Shown: one piece after another, positions 18,272 to 26,774 of the stretch | How the letters are laid out: each line of letters starts with the position of its first letter | How positions within the stretch are numbered: the first letter of the stretch is position 1 | Notes under the pieces: model-generated | The model's database searches: none | What the model was told of the DNA's origin: nothing | Seen by the model: the letters and a program-made list of their open reading frames with translations, nothing else | NCBI RefSeq assembly: GCF_000196675.2 | Contig: NC_015312.1 | Coordinates: 6,092,501-6,156,500, forward strand | Length of the DNA: 64,000 bases | Reading direction: 5' to 3' | DNA from: Pseudonocardia benzenivorans CB1190 | GTDB taxonomy: Bacteria > Actinomycetota > Actinomycetes > Mycobacteriales > Pseudonocardiaceae | Program-made: the position numbers and the translations under genes

Positions 18272-18843
18272 GGTCGACATCCACCGCGGAGCAGCGCGTC
18301 GACCTGCGCGGGCAAGGGTGCCGCACCCCGCCGGTTGTCGACCTCGGCGTGCGGCACGGGCGGCGGATCGTCGGGTCGCATCCGCGCCACGAACGCGTCG
18401 AACGCCGCGAGCTTGCCGGTGTCGCGCGCCGAGCCGCGCGCCTCGAGACGCTGCCGCAGGGTGGTCGCGTCGGAGCGCACCCACACCAGCCGCACCGTGG
18501 GTCCGCCGAGGTCGCGGACCCACGCGTCCCAGCGGGCACGGTCGCGGATCTGGCCGGTGAACGGTCCCGACAGCAGCACCGGGCAGCCGTGTGACCGGAT
18601 CTCGCGGGCGGTCGCGGTGAGCCCGGCGTACTCGTGGATCTTGACGTGCGCGTCGTACCAGTCGCCCTCACGCTCACCCAGCGGCCGCGCGCCGGCGGCC
18701 AGCGTCGCGGCGACGAACGGGCCGTAGAGCGTGTCCTTGTCGAGCAGTGCCGGGGTCGGGTCGAGGCGGGCGAGCAGGAGGTCCGCGACGGTCGTCTTGC
18801 CCGCCCCCGGCGCACCCGCGACGACCCAGACGTCGGCGCTCAG
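18253..18843 (-). CDS. P-loop kinase (AAA/zeta-like small ATPase), probably CTG start
   Basis: About 196 residues with Walker A GAPGAGKTT near residue 8, DKDTLYGPFVAATLAAG, a lid-type segment SDATTLRQRLEARGS and DNRRG near the end, as in small nucleoside/aminoglycoside-type kinases of unknown substrate. No ATG, GTG or TTG occurs in frame between the P loop and far upstream. CTG at 18841-18843 overlaps the stop codon of the upstream helicase-associated gene (CTGA) and follows GGGGGAGGA, so I take it as the start. Confidence 0.7.
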   Translation of the reverse strand: MSADVWVVAGAPGAGKTTVADLLLARLDPTPALLDKDTLYGPFVAATLAAGARPLGEREGDWYDAHVKIHEYAGLTATAREIRSHGCPVLLSGPFTGQIRDRARWDAWVRDLGGPTVRLVWVRSDATTLRQRLEARGSARDTGKLAAFDAFVARMRPDDPPPVPHAEVDNRRGAAPLPAQVDALLRGGCRPSPPPR

Positions 18844-21092
18844 CCGTCCTCCCCCGGCTCGACGAGCGCGATGGACGTGATGCGGTGCAACGGGATCCGG
18901 CGGACCGCGCCGTCGACGACGTCCCGGCCCTCGACGACCCCGCCGCCTGCCGACGTGGGCACCACGACCCGCTCGCCCGCGACGCCGTGGCCGTCGACGA
19001 AGCCGATCCACACCGGCCTGCGGACGGCGGCGGCGTGCTGCAGCTGGGCGAGGGTGCCGCTGGTTCCGCCCGGGACCCTCGCGGCCGTCCGGGTGCTGCT
19101 GCGGACCCCGCTGAGCGCGTCGCCCGCCCGCATCTTCGACACGACGGCGACGAGCCGCTGCTCGTCGGGGGTGGCGGGTCCCGACGGTGTCCGGGCGGCC
19201 CGGCCGCGCGCCTCGACGCGCCGACCCCGTTCGCCGAGATCCAGCACGCCTCCGGTGGCGTCCTCGGCCGCCGGGCTGAATCCGGCGGCGCGCAGCCCGT
19301 CGAGCACCTCGGCGAGCGGCAGAGGGCTGACGGCGACGGTCGGCGCGAGCCGGCGCAGCTCGAGCAGCCCGGTCTCGGGGTGGGCGAGCACCTCGGAGAG
19401 GAGGGTCTCGTCGTCGCTGCGCAGGAACGCCGAGGCGACCCCGCCGCGCAGCCGCCCGTGCCGGCGTGCGACGTCGTCGACGAGATAGCCGAGTGCCTGC
19501 GGGACCGGGGTCGCGGACCGCGCGGTGAGCAGGGCGCGGACGTCGTCGGCGGTGCGGCCCGCGTCGAGCGCGCGCCGGATGCTCGCTTCGGTGAACCGGT
19601 AGACGGTGGCGCCGCCCGCGGACTCGATGTCGGCGACGAGTGCGAGCTCGGCCGCGAGGTCGGGCTGCAGCCGACCGGGCGCGATCGCGGTGAGGTCGGC
19701 CTGCAGCAGCACGTGGTCGATCGGCTCGGGCAGGGCGTCACGCAGCGCGGCCGCGGCCTTGCCCGGGTCGGTGAGCAGGACGCGGCCCTGGCCGGAGAGG
19801 GCGTCGAGCGCGACGACGCCCAGCGTGGTCGCCTCGGCGAGGGTCCAGGTGACGGTCTCGTCGCGCAGCCGGCCGCCGCGCCGGGGTGCCCGCCACGCGA
19901 GCAGGCTCACGAGCTCGCCGGGGCTACGCACGGCGGTGCCGGGTGGCAGCTCGGCGAGGCCCTCGAGCACGCGTCGCCGGTCGCGCACGGCGAGCGGGCG
20001 GCGCAGCGCCTCCCCGAGCGCGGGAAGAGCCTTGCCCGCCTCGTCGCGGGTGCCGGCCAGCCCGGGCAGCCGCGGCAGTTCCAGCCACGCCTGGGCCAGC
20101 TGGGCCCAACGCTGCTCGGGCCCGCCTGCGGCCCAGATGTCCGACGCGGTCGTCGGCACGTACTCCGGCGGCATCCCCTCGGAGACGGCGACGAGGTCCG
20201 CCGCGGCCAGCACCTCGACGACGAGCGCGGCGGCGGACTCGTCGAGCTCCATCTCCTTGGCGGCCCGGCGCAGGTCGCGCACCCCGAGCCCACCGGCCCG
20301 CAGGGTCGGCGGCGGCGCATCGCCCCAGAGCGCCAGCAGGGCCTCGACACGGCGCAGCAGCTCCAGGGCGGCGCCGGCGGCGGTGGCGTCGACGGTGTCG
20401 GCGCCGCGGTCGACGGTGCGGGGCATCGGCGGGCGGACAGCGACCTGCCCGAGCGGCCGCTCTCCACGCAGCGCGAGCCCGACCTGGCGCGGGAGCTCGA
20501 CGGTCTCCGGGTCGAGGCGCACCAGCAGCCCGCGGGCGAGCAGCCGGCCGACGGGGCTGTCGGGGTCGGCGCCCGCACGGCTGCGCCCGATGGGTGGACC
20601 GGCAGCGAGCGCGTCGAGCACGCGCCGCTCCTCCTCGGTGACCTCGGCGAGCAGCCGCGGCAGGTCGCTGGAGCCCGCGAGCCCCTGCGCCGGGCGGCCG
20701 AGCCCGCCGGGGAAGCGGGAGACGACCTCGCGGGCCGCGGGGACGAGCGCCCAGCCGTCGCCGGACTCCCAGACGAGTGCCCTGGCCCGCAGCTCACCGA
20801 TCGCCCGGTCGATCTCCGCGACGGGCACGTCCGGGCCGAGCAGCCGGGTGAGCTCGGCCTGTTCGGCGGGCTCGCTGTGGGCCCCGATGACGACGAGCGC
20901 CTCCAGCACGGCCAGGACGAGGGTGTCGAGATCGTCACACGCCCGGTGGACCGACGCCCGGATGCCCGCTCGCGTCGCCAGCACCGTGAGGTCGGCGGGA
21001 GCGGGAACGGCCAGGTCGGGGCGCAGCCGCAGGAGAGCGACGAGGAACTCGTCGCTCTCGGCGCGCAGCCGGTCGACCAGGGGTGTGGGCAT
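18840..21092 (-). CDS. Helicase-associated protein (XPB/Ssl2-like, Helicase_C_3)
   Basis: 750 residues, counterpart of M. tuberculosis Rv0862c, the usual neighbour of the XPB-type helicase. It is largely helical with repeated winged-helix-like segments. A C-terminal part resembles the Helicase_C_3 domain (VLLQADLTAIAPGRLQPDLAAEL, VYRFTEASIRRALDAGRTADDV), and a WYL-like end follows (RRPVWIGFVDGHGVAGERVVVPTS). No Walker motifs are present, so it is not itself a helicase; it may be a partner in DNA repair. ATG 21092 gives the family's usual start MPTPLVDRLR; the open frame further upstream is not used. Confidence 0.88.
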   Translation of the reverse strand: MPTPLVDRLRAESDEFLVALLRLRPDLAVPAPADLTVLATRAGIRASVHRACDDLDTLVLAVLEALVVIGAHSEPAEQAELTRLLGPDVPVAEIDRAIGELRARALVWESGDGWALVPAAREVVSRFPGGLGRPAQGLAGSSDLPRLLAEVTEEERRVLDALAAGPPIGRSRAGADPDSPVGRLLARGLLVRLDPETVELPRQVGLALRGERPLGQVAVRPPMPRTVDRGADTVDATAAGAALELLRRVEALLALWGDAPPPTLRAGGLGVRDLRRAAKEMELDESAAALVVEVLAAADLVAVSEGMPPEYVPTTASDIWAAGGPEQRWAQLAQAWLELPRLPGLAGTRDEAGKALPALGEALRRPLAVRDRRRVLEGLAELPPGTAVRSPGELVSLLAWRAPRRGGRLRDETVTWTLAEATTLGVVALDALSGQGRVLLTDPGKAAAALRDALPEPIDHVLLQADLTAIAPGRLQPDLAAELALVADIESAGGATVYRFTEASIRRALDAGRTADDVRALLTARSATPVPQALGYLVDDVARRHGRLRGGVASAFLRSDDETLLSEVLAHPETGLLELRRLAPTVAVSPLPLAEVLDGLRAAGFSPAAEDATGGVLDLGERGRRVEARGRAARTPSGPATPDEQRLVAVVSKMRAGDALSGVRSSTRTAARVPGGTSGTLAQLQHAAAVRRPVWIGFVDGHGVAGERVVVPTSAGGGVVEGRDVVDGAVRRIPLHRITSIALVEPGEDG

Positions 21093-21198
21093 CCCGTCCA
21101 CGGTACTTGGCCGGGGGCGACGGGCACGCGGCGGCGATGGGTGATAATCCGGGTAGACGGCGGCCCGGACGGCCCGGGCCCCACACGAGGAGGACACC

Positions 21199-21378
21199 GT
21201 GGCGAACCCGAGCCGCCCGGCGCGCATCGACCCGAACTGGCCGCAGCTCGCCGACGGGGAGCACCCCGTCACCGAGCTCCTCGGCGACGTCCAGGGCTCT
21301 CTGTCCCCCTTCGGCGACATCGAGTTCCCGCTCGACTCGGTGCCCTACACGCACCCCGTCACCGAGATCAACAAGTAG
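21199..21378 (+). CDS. 59-residue conserved-looking small protein
   Basis: A short gene with GTG start and an excellent GAGGAGG seven bases upstream. The protein is Pro/Asp-rich and contains the phrase HPVTE twice, once in the middle (GEHPVTELL) and once at the C-terminus (THPVTEINK). No transmembrane helix or known domain. The next gene begins two bases past its stop, so the two are probably co-transcribed. Function unknown. Confidence 0.7.
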   Translation: MANPSRPARIDPNWPQLADGEHPVTELLGDVQGSLSPFGDIEFPLDSVPYTHPVTEINK

Positions 21379-21379
21379 C

Positions 21380-21976
21380 GTGCCGGCGGGCCTGCTGCTC
21401 GCGGCCGGCGCCGGCCGCCGGATGGGCGGGCCCAAGGCACTCGTCCGGCTCGACGGCGAGCCGCTCGTCCTGCGGGCGGTCGAGGTACTGCGTGCCGCCG
21501 GCTGCGCGCCGCTCGTCGTCGTCGTGGGCGCCGCGGCCGACGAGGTCCGCCTGCTGCTGCCCGCGGACGTGACGGCCGTCGAGGCCGTCGACTGGGCCGA
21601 GGGCATGGGCGCGTCCCTGCGCGCCGGTCTCGCGACGCTGCGGGAGGAACCGGACGTCGACGCCGCCGTCGTCCACCTCGTCGACCTGCCCGGTGTCACC
21701 GCCGCCGCGATCGGGCGGCTGTCCGCGCTCGCGGGGCCCGACGTGCTCGCGCGCGCGTCCTACGGCGGCAGGGCCGGTCATCCCGTCCTACTGGGCAGGT
21801 CTCATTGGGCCCCGGTGGCGCTGTCCGCGACGGGCGACGCCGGCGCGCGCGGCTACCTGGCCGGCAACCCGGCGTTGACGCTGGTCGAGTGCGGCGACGT
21901 CGCCGAGCCCGACGACGTCGACACCCCCGAGCAGCTCGCCCGCCGGACCTCGTCACCGCTCCCGGACGCGACGTAG
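21380..21976 (+). CDS. MobA/MocA-type nucleotidyltransferase
   Basis: 198 residues of the NTP-transferase fold. N-terminal LLAAGAGRRMGGPKALVRLDG is the nucleotide-binding signature; HLVDLPGVTAAAIGRL and YGGRAGHPVLLGRSHW are the later active-site blocks. The pattern fits molybdenum-cofactor cytidylyltransferase (MocA), which makes the dinucleotide form of the cofactor for xanthine/CO dehydrogenase-type enzymes. The XdhC, CoxE-like and MoxR genes 4-6 kb to the right support this. It could also be a related sugar-nucleotide enzyme. GTG start. Confidence 0.78.
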   Translation: MPAGLLLAAGAGRRMGGPKALVRLDGEPLVLRAVEVLRAAGCAPLVVVVGAAADEVRLLLPADVTAVEAVDWAEGMGASLRAGLATLREEPDVDAAVVHLVDLPGVTAAAIGRLSALAGPDVLARASYGGRAGHPVLLGRSHWAPVALSATGDAGARGYLAGNPALTLVECGDVAEPDDVDTPEQLARRTSSPLPDAT

Positions 21977-21993
21977 CCGCTCCGGCACGCGAA

Positions 21994-22027
21994 ACGGCCA
22001 CCGCGGGAGTGGATCCGCGGTGGCCGT
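21994..22027. terminator. Bidirectional terminator, mocA-like gene / rpf1
   Basis: A 13-pair perfect stem (arms 21994-22006 and 22015-22027) with loop GAGTGGAT lies between the ends of two convergent genes. Confidence 0.8.
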
Positions 22028-22047
22028 CGCCGACGCCTGGAGGCGCG

Positions 22048-22749
22048 TCAGAGGGCGACCTTGTCGCCGGGGTGGATCAGGTTCGGGTTGGCGGCGAACA
22101 CCTGGTTCTTGGCGACGAGCGCCTTCCAGCCGCCCGCGACGCCGTGCGTCTGGGCGATCCCGCTGAGCGTGTCGCCCGCGACGACGGTGTAGTCGCCCGT
22201 GGCGGCCTCGGCGGGCTTGTCGGCACGGATCGACTCGCGGGCGGCGGGAGGCGGGTCGGCAGGCTTGCCGGCCGTCGACTCCACGGGCTTGACGGGCTTG
22301 ACCGGCTTTGCAGGCGTGCTCTTCGGCGCCTTGGGGGCGCTGGCCTGGGCGGGAACCTCGCGCGGGGTCGAACCGCCGCTGGCACCGGCCTTCTTCGAGC
22401 AGACGGGCCAGGCGCCCCAGCCCTGTCCGGCGAGCACCTTCTCCGCGACGGCGATCTGCTCCGCCCGGGTGGCCTGGTTCGCCTGCGGCGCGTACGCGGT
22501 CCCGCCGTAGGCCTTCCAGGTCGAGGCGGTGAACTGCAGACCGCCGTAGAAGCCGTTGCCGGTGTTGATGGCCCAGTTTCCGCCGCTCTCGCACTGGGCG
22601 ACGCGGTCCCAGGTAGCGTCGGTCGCCGCGGTGGCGGCGGGGGCGAGGGCCAGGAGCGGGGTACCGACGACGACGCCTGCGACGGCGGTACGGGCGAGGG
22701 TGCGGGCGGTGCTGGACGTCTTGCGGTGCTGACCGCGGTAGCGGGCCAT
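22048..22749 (-). CDS. Resuscitation-promoting factor, Rpf + LysM (copy 1)
   Basis: A secreted peptidoglycan-cleaving enzyme of 233 residues. A signal peptide of about 42 residues (TAVAGVVVGTPLLALAPAATAA) precedes the Rpf lysozyme-like domain WDRVAQCESGGNWAINTGNGFYGGLQF, whose Glu in CESGGNW is the catalytic acid. Then come a Lys/Pro/Ala linker and a C-terminal LysM domain (YTVVAGDTLSGIAQTHGV... NLIHPGDKVAL) for wall binding. Rpf proteins wake dormant cells by wall remodelling. A second copy lies at 24689-25297, and the M. tuberculosis rpfA gene also sits beside moaC-mog-moaE. Confidence 0.95.
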   Translation of the reverse strand: MARYRGQHRKTSSTARTLARTAVAGVVVGTPLLALAPAATAATDATWDRVAQCESGGNWAINTGNGFYGGLQFTASTWKAYGGTAYAPQANQATRAEQIAVAEKVLAGQGWGAWPVCSKKAGASGGSTPREVPAQASAPKAPKSTPAKPVKPVKPVESTAGKPADPPPAARESIRADKPAEAATGDYTVVAGDTLSGIAQTHGVAGGWKALVAKNQVFAANPNLIHPGDKVAL

Positions 22750-23189
22750 GACAATTCTCCGTCGCCGCGCATCTCGGATTCCCTGCCACGTTGGGGAGAC
22801 GGGCAGTCGGGCTCGGAGGCCCGGGAAACCGCCCTGTCCGGCGGAGACTGTCGGGGGATCGGTGACACCGGACAGGGCGGGCGCTGCATCACCGAGGCCC
22901 GGCCGCAATGGGGAGTTCGGAACGGGCCGACGGCGACGCTACGACGGCCGCGCCGGATCGCAAACTCGATCGAGTGAATCGGCGTGGGCCGAGCGTCACA
23001 CACGGCCGCGGCCGGTCGTCGTCACATTGATGTGTTTCCGCAGGTGACGCCACCTGTATCACGAAGCGGTAACTCGGCGAATCCCAATTTGCAGGTTGCG
23101 TGAACGTGAGACAGCTCACAGTTCGACACCTCACCGCGGACCGGTGGGCGGGCGCGACGCAGCTCACGTCCACGTCGTAGGGTCGACGA
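22750..23189. other. Divergent regulatory region, rpf1 / moaC
   Basis: 440 bases with no gene. It contains the upstream region of rpf1 (minus strand) and of moaC. A rough inverted repeat CCCTGTCCGG...CCGGACAGGG (22832-22878) is visible. I looked for a c-di-AMP (ydaO) riboswitch, known upstream of some actinobacterial rpf genes, and could not recognise its core. Confidence 0.5.
23178..23183 (+). promoter_or_regulatory. -10 element for leaderless moaC
   Basis: TAGGGT ends six bases before the GTG start of moaC and there is no Shine-Dalgarno sequence. The same hexamer and spacing precede thiE. Confidence 0.45.
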
Positions 23190-23669
23190 GTGGAGTTCAC
23201 CCACATCGACAGTGCCGGCGCCGCGCGGATGGTCGACGTCACCGGCAAGGAGCCGACGGCCCGCACCGCCGTCGCCACGGGCGTTCTGCGCACGACGGCC
23301 GAGGTCGTCGACCTGCTGCGCCGCGACGGGCTGCCCAAGGGCGATGCCCTCGCGACGGCGCGCATCGCCGGGATCATGGGCGCCAAGCGCACCCCCGACC
23401 TCGTCCCGCTGTGCCACCCGATCGCGCTGAGCGGCGTCGTCGTCGACCTGGAGCCCGACGGTGACCGCGTGGGCATCCGGGCGACCGTGCGCACCACCGA
23501 CCGCACCGGCGTCGAGATGGAGGCCCTCACGGCCGTTGCCGTCGCCGGGCTCGCGTTGCACGACATGGTCAAGGCCGTCGATCCCGCCGCGGTGCTCGAC
23601 GCCGTGCGCGTCGAGCGCAAGGACGGCGGGAAGACGGGCAGCTGGACCCGGCCCGAGGAGCGCGCGTGA
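23190..23669 (+). CDS. moaC: Cyclic pyranopterin monophosphate synthase MoaC
   Basis: Converts the MoaA product to cyclic pyranopterin monophosphate in molybdopterin synthesis. The 159 residues contain FTHIDSAGAARMVDV, ARIAGIMGAKRTPDLVPLCHPIAL and TGVEMEALTAVAVAGLALHDMVKA, the catalytic and dimer-contact blocks. GTG start with a -10 hexamer directly upstream. First gene of moaC-mog-moaE; no moaA or moaD is in view. Confidence 0.95.
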   Translation: MEFTHIDSAGAARMVDVTGKEPTARTAVATGVLRTTAEVVDLLRRDGLPKGDALATARIAGIMGAKRTPDLVPLCHPIALSGVVVDLEPDGDRVGIRATVRTTDRTGVEMEALTAVAVAGLALHDMVKAVDPAAVLDAVRVERKDGGKTGSWTRPEERA

Positions 23670-24154
23670 CCGGCACCGACCGGCCGCGCCGCGCCCATGT
23701 CGTCACCGCGTCGAACCGCGCCGCGGCGGGCGTCTACGCCGACCGGGGCGGGCCGATCATCGTGGAATGGTTGCGCAGCAAGGGGTATGAGTGCCCCGAG
23801 CCGACGGTCGCACCCGACGGCGAGCCGGTGGCCGACGCGCTGCGCGCCGCGGTGGCGACGGGCGTCGACGTCGTCGTCACCACCGGGGGCACCGGCATCT
23901 CCCCCACGGACGCGACGCCGGAGGTGACCCGGGCGTTGCTGGACTACGAAATTCCGGGCCTCGCCGACGCGATCCGCGCAGCGGGCGCCCCGAAGGTGCC
24001 CACGGCGGTGCTGTCGCGGGGGCTCGCAGGCGTCGTCGAGCGCACGTTGGTGGTCAACCTGCCGGGCTCGACGGGCGGTGTGCGCGACGGGCTCTCGGTC
24101 CTCGACGCGGTGCTCGACCACGCTGTCGACCAGCTCAGGGGAGGCGATCACTGA
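23666..24154 (+). CDS. mog: Molybdopterin adenylyltransferase Mog/MoaB
   Basis: Adenylates molybdopterin before metal insertion by MoeA. 162 residues with the MoCF signature VVTTGGTGISPTDATPE near residue 70 and LVVNLPGSTGGVRDGL near the end. The GTG start overlaps the moaC stop by four bases. MoaB and MogA types cannot be separated by eye. Confidence 0.93.
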   Translation: MTGTDRPRRAHVVTASNRAAAGVYADRGGPIIVEWLRSKGYECPEPTVAPDGEPVADALRAAVATGVDVVVTTGGTGISPTDATPEVTRALLDYEIPGLADAIRAAGAPKVPTAVLSRGLAGVVERTLVVNLPGSTGGVRDGLSVLDAVLDHAVDQLRGGDH

Positions 24155-24582
24155 TGACCGCGGAAGTCTTGCGCGCCACCGTCGGCGAGGAGCCGCTCGA
24201 CGTGGAGGAGCACGCCCGGCTGGTCGACAGGGCCGAGGCGGGCGCGGTGGTCACCTTCGCGGGCGTGGTGCGCGACCACGACGGCGGCCGTTCGGTGCGG
24301 GGCCTGGAGTACAGCGCCCACCCGACGGCGGCGCGGGTCGTCGCCGAGGTGGCTGCCGACGTCGCGGGCCGCGCGACGGGCGTCCGGGCGATCGCGGTGA
24401 GCCACCGCGTCGGGACACTGGGGATCGGCGACGTGGCGCTTGCCTGCGCCGTCGCCGCCGATCACCGCCGGGAGGCCTTCACGACCTGCGCGGAGCTGGT
24501 CGAGGAGGTCAAGCGCCTGCTCCCGGTGTGGAAGCACCAGGTGTTCACCGACGGCTCCGACGAGTGGGTCAACTCGACCTGA
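24154..24582 (+). CDS. moaE: Molybdopterin synthase catalytic subunit MoaE
   Basis: Large subunit of molybdopterin synthase; adds the dithiolene sulfurs delivered by MoaD. 142 residues with AGAVVTFAGVVRDHDGGRSVRGLEYSAH, the conserved SHRVGTLGIGDVALACAVAADHR and the catalytic-lysine region VKRLLPVWKHQ. ATG 24154 shares one base with the stop of mog. No moaD-type gene is adjacent. Confidence 0.94.
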   Translation: MTAEVLRATVGEEPLDVEEHARLVDRAEAGAVVTFAGVVRDHDGGRSVRGLEYSAHPTAARVVAEVAADVAGRATGVRAIAVSHRVGTLGIGDVALACAVAADHRREAFTTCAELVEEVKRLLPVWKHQVFTDGSDEWVNST

Positions 24583-24631
24583 TCCATCGGCTGCACCGGT
24601 TGCGGCGCAACGAGCGTCGGGCCGTCACGCC

Positions 24632-24668
24632 GCGCCCGCGGCCGCCTCGGGGGCGGTGCCGCGGGCGC
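24632..24668. terminator. Hairpin between convergent moaE and rpf2
   Basis: GCGCCCGCGGC (24632-24642) pairs perfectly with GCCGCGGGCGC (24658-24668), with a shorter inner repeat in the loop. It lies between two gene ends. Confidence 0.65.
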
Positions 24669-24688
24669 GGGCGCGACGGCCCGCGTGC

Positions 24689-25297
24689 TCAGGCGACGGC
24701 CAGGACCTGACCGATGTGGATCAGGTTGGGGTCGCTGACCACAGCGCGGTTCTTGTCGAACAGCGCCTGCCAGTTCGTGCCGTGGGCCTGCGCGATCTTC
24801 GACAGGGTGTCGCCCGCGACGACCGTGTAGGTCGTGCCCGGGGCGGCCGGGGCGACCGGCGCGGCGGGCTTCGCGGGAGCGGCCGGCTTGGCGGGGGCGG
24901 CGGGCTTCGTCGGCGCCGAGGCGCGCTCGGTCACGACCGGCGCCTGCTTCGGCACGCTGCCGGACAGGCCGAGCTTGCGCGAGCACGCGGGCCACGCACC
25001 CCAGCCCTGACCGGCCAGGACGCGCTCGGCGACCGCGATCTGCTGGGCGCGGGAGGCGTTCTGCGGCGAACCGGTGCCGCCGTAGGCCTTCCAGGTGCTC
25101 AGGGTGAACTGCAGGCCACCGTAGAAACCGTTGCCGGTGTTGATGGCCCAGTTGCCGCCGCTCTCGCACTGCGCCAGGCGGTCCCATGCGTCGGCGGGGG
25201 CGGCGTTGGCCGTCCCGGCGACCGCAACCGGCGCACCGACGGCGATCACGCCGGCGACCAGCAGGCGCGCGAGGCTCCGTTTGGAGACGAGCGTCAT
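24689..25297 (-). CDS. Resuscitation-promoting factor, Rpf + LysM (copy 2)
   Basis: 202 residues with the same layout as copy 1: signal peptide of about 33 residues ending NAAPA, Rpf domain WDRLAQCESGGNWAINTGNGFYGGLQF, a linker with repeated KPAAPA, and a LysM domain (YTVVAGDTLSKIAQAHGTNW... NLIHIGQVLAVA). The Rpf domains of the two copies are nearly identical while linkers differ, which fits duplication followed by drift. TAGGAGAG precedes the ATG. Confidence 0.95.
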   Translation of the reverse strand: MTLVSKRSLARLLVAGVIAVGAPVAVAGTANAAPADAWDRLAQCESGGNWAINTGNGFYGGLQFTLSTWKAYGGTGSPQNASRAQQIAVAERVLAGQGWGAWPACSRKLGLSGSVPKQAPVVTERASAPTKPAAPAKPAAPAKPAAPVAPAAPGTTYTVVAGDTLSKIAQAHGTNWQALFDKNRAVVSDPNLIHIGQVLAVA

Positions 25298-25854
25298 GTC
25301 GTTGCTCTCCTACCGCTTCCCGAGGAATTCCGCGGGGCCGGGCAGGGGGTGCCCGTGGACGGTGGGGGTGCCGTCCGTGCCCCGGAACACAATTGCTTGC
25401 GTTCCGGAAATTGCTTCCTCGCCCTGCCCCGTCTTTTCCACTCGACGGACCGGAAACCGCGGGACAGGGAGCCGGGAGCGGCGGTTCCGGATGTATTCGG
25501 CCGCGCCTTCCGGAACGACCGAGCGAGAACGCTACGTTTCCGGTTCCGGATCTGGCCAAATCGAACCTGAGTGACCATCGTCACGGTAACGTCTGATGAA
25601 TACTTGCCGACGGTCGAGTAACGGCAGGTCAGGGGGGTCGTATCACGAAACGATCACGCTCGAAACATTAGAACCGAATCGGAAATGTTGTCGATCCGAT
25701 CACATCGTCCTGCTCGACGATCCGTGACGGGACGACCACGCTGTGCTGTGCAGCGGCGACCGTCACACCTGGCCCCGGGCCTGCGCGTGGGCCATGCTGG
25801 AAGGGTGAACCGACGTACCGCCCACTCCGGGCCGCCGACGCCGGGGGCCCGGTC
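25298..25854. other. Regulatory region upstream of rpf2, and spacer to the MoxR gene
   Basis: 557 bases with no convincing gene. The half next to rpf2 is less GC-rich and holds the repeated TTCCGG motif. The half next to the MoxR gene shows nothing I can assign. Confidence 0.5.
25402..25550 (-). repeat. Cluster of TTCCGGAA-type palindromes upstream of rpf2
   Basis: Perfect TTCCGGAA occurs at 25402-25409 and 25508-25515. Near copies lie at 25485-25491 (TTCCGGA) and 25538-25550 (TTCCGGTTCCGGA), with further CCGGAA half-sites at 25382 and 25450. They cover 100-250 bases upstream of the rpf2 start and could be a multi-site operator. Nothing like it is upstream of rpf1. Confidence 0.45.
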
Positions 25855-26757
25855 GTGACGGCCACGCTCCCCCCGGTGCCCGCCTCGCCCGCGGAACTGA
25901 CCGAGGCACTCCGAGCCACGGGGTACCTGCCCGACGACGGCCTCGCGACCGCCGCGTTCCTCGCGATGCGCATGGGACGGCCCCTGTTCTGCGAGGGCGA
26001 ACCAGGGACCGGGAAGACGGCGCTGGCCCAGGCGATGGCCCAGGTGCTCGGCGCCGAGCTGATCCGGCTGCAGTGCCACGACGGCATCGACGCGAGCCAG
26101 GCCCTCTACGACTGGGACTTCCCCCGCCAGCTGCTGCACCTGCGCGCGCTGGAGGCGGCCGCGGGTGTCGACGGGTCGACCCTCGACGCCGACGAGGTCG
26201 AGGCCTCCCTCTACGACCGGCGCTTCCTCCTGGCCCGCCCCATCCTGCGGGCCCTGACCACGACGCCGAGCGTGCTGCTCGTCGACGAGGTCGACCGCGC
26301 CGACGACGAGTTCGAGGCCTTCCTGCTCGAGGTGCTCACCGAGCACGCCGTCACCATCCCCGAGCTGGGCGAGATCCGCGCCGCGACCCCGCCGCTGGTC
26401 GTCCTCACCTCCAACCGCACCCGCGAGGTGCACGACGCGCTCAAGCGCCGGTGCCTCTACCTGTGGCTCGACCACCCGAACGTGCAGCGCGAGATCGCCA
26501 TCCTGCGCAGCCGGCTGCCGGAGGTGCCCGAGCGGCTCGCCACCCAGGTCGCGACGACCGTCGCCAAGCTGCGCAATGCCGAGCTGCTCAAGCCGCCGGG
26601 CGTCGCGGAGTCGATCGACTGGGCGCAGGCGCTGCAGCTCGTCGGCGCGACGACCCTCGACGTCGACAGCGCGGCGGCGACGCTGGGCGCGGTGCTGAAG
26701 TACCGCGAGGACGCCGACCGGGTACGGGACCGCCTCGACGCCCTGCTGGCGTCCTGA
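25855..26757 (+). CDS. MoxR-family AAA+ ATPase (CoxD-like)
   Basis: A 300-residue AAA+ chaperone-like ATPase. Walker A GEPGTGKTALAQ is near residue 49, Walker B LLVDEVDRAD near 141, and the sensor/arginine-finger region VVLTSNRTREVHDALKRRCLY near 182. Together with the following VWA protein it forms the MoxR-VWA pair that matures CO dehydrogenase-type molybdenum enzymes (CoxD/CoxE). GTG start. Downstream gene begins 17 bases past the stop. Confidence 0.92.
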   Translation: MTATLPPVPASPAELTEALRATGYLPDDGLATAAFLAMRMGRPLFCEGEPGTGKTALAQAMAQVLGAELIRLQCHDGIDASQALYDWDFPRQLLHLRALEAAAGVDGSTLDADEVEASLYDRRFLLARPILRALTTTPSVLLVDEVDRADDEFEAFLLEVLTEHAVTIPELGEIRAATPPLVVLTSNRTREVHDALKRRCLYLWLDHPNVQREIAILRSRLPEVPERLATQVATTVAKLRNAELLKPPGVAESIDWAQALQLVGATTLDVDSAAATLGAVLKYREDADRVRDRLDALLAS

Positions 26758-26774
26758 GGGCGGTCACGAACGCC

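Noticed and set aside
22750..23060. c-di-AMP (ydaO) riboswitch upstream of rpf genes
   Set aside because: This riboswitch precedes some actinobacterial rpf genes, but I could not find its conserved core on the minus strand upstream of either copy. A covariance-model search would settle it.
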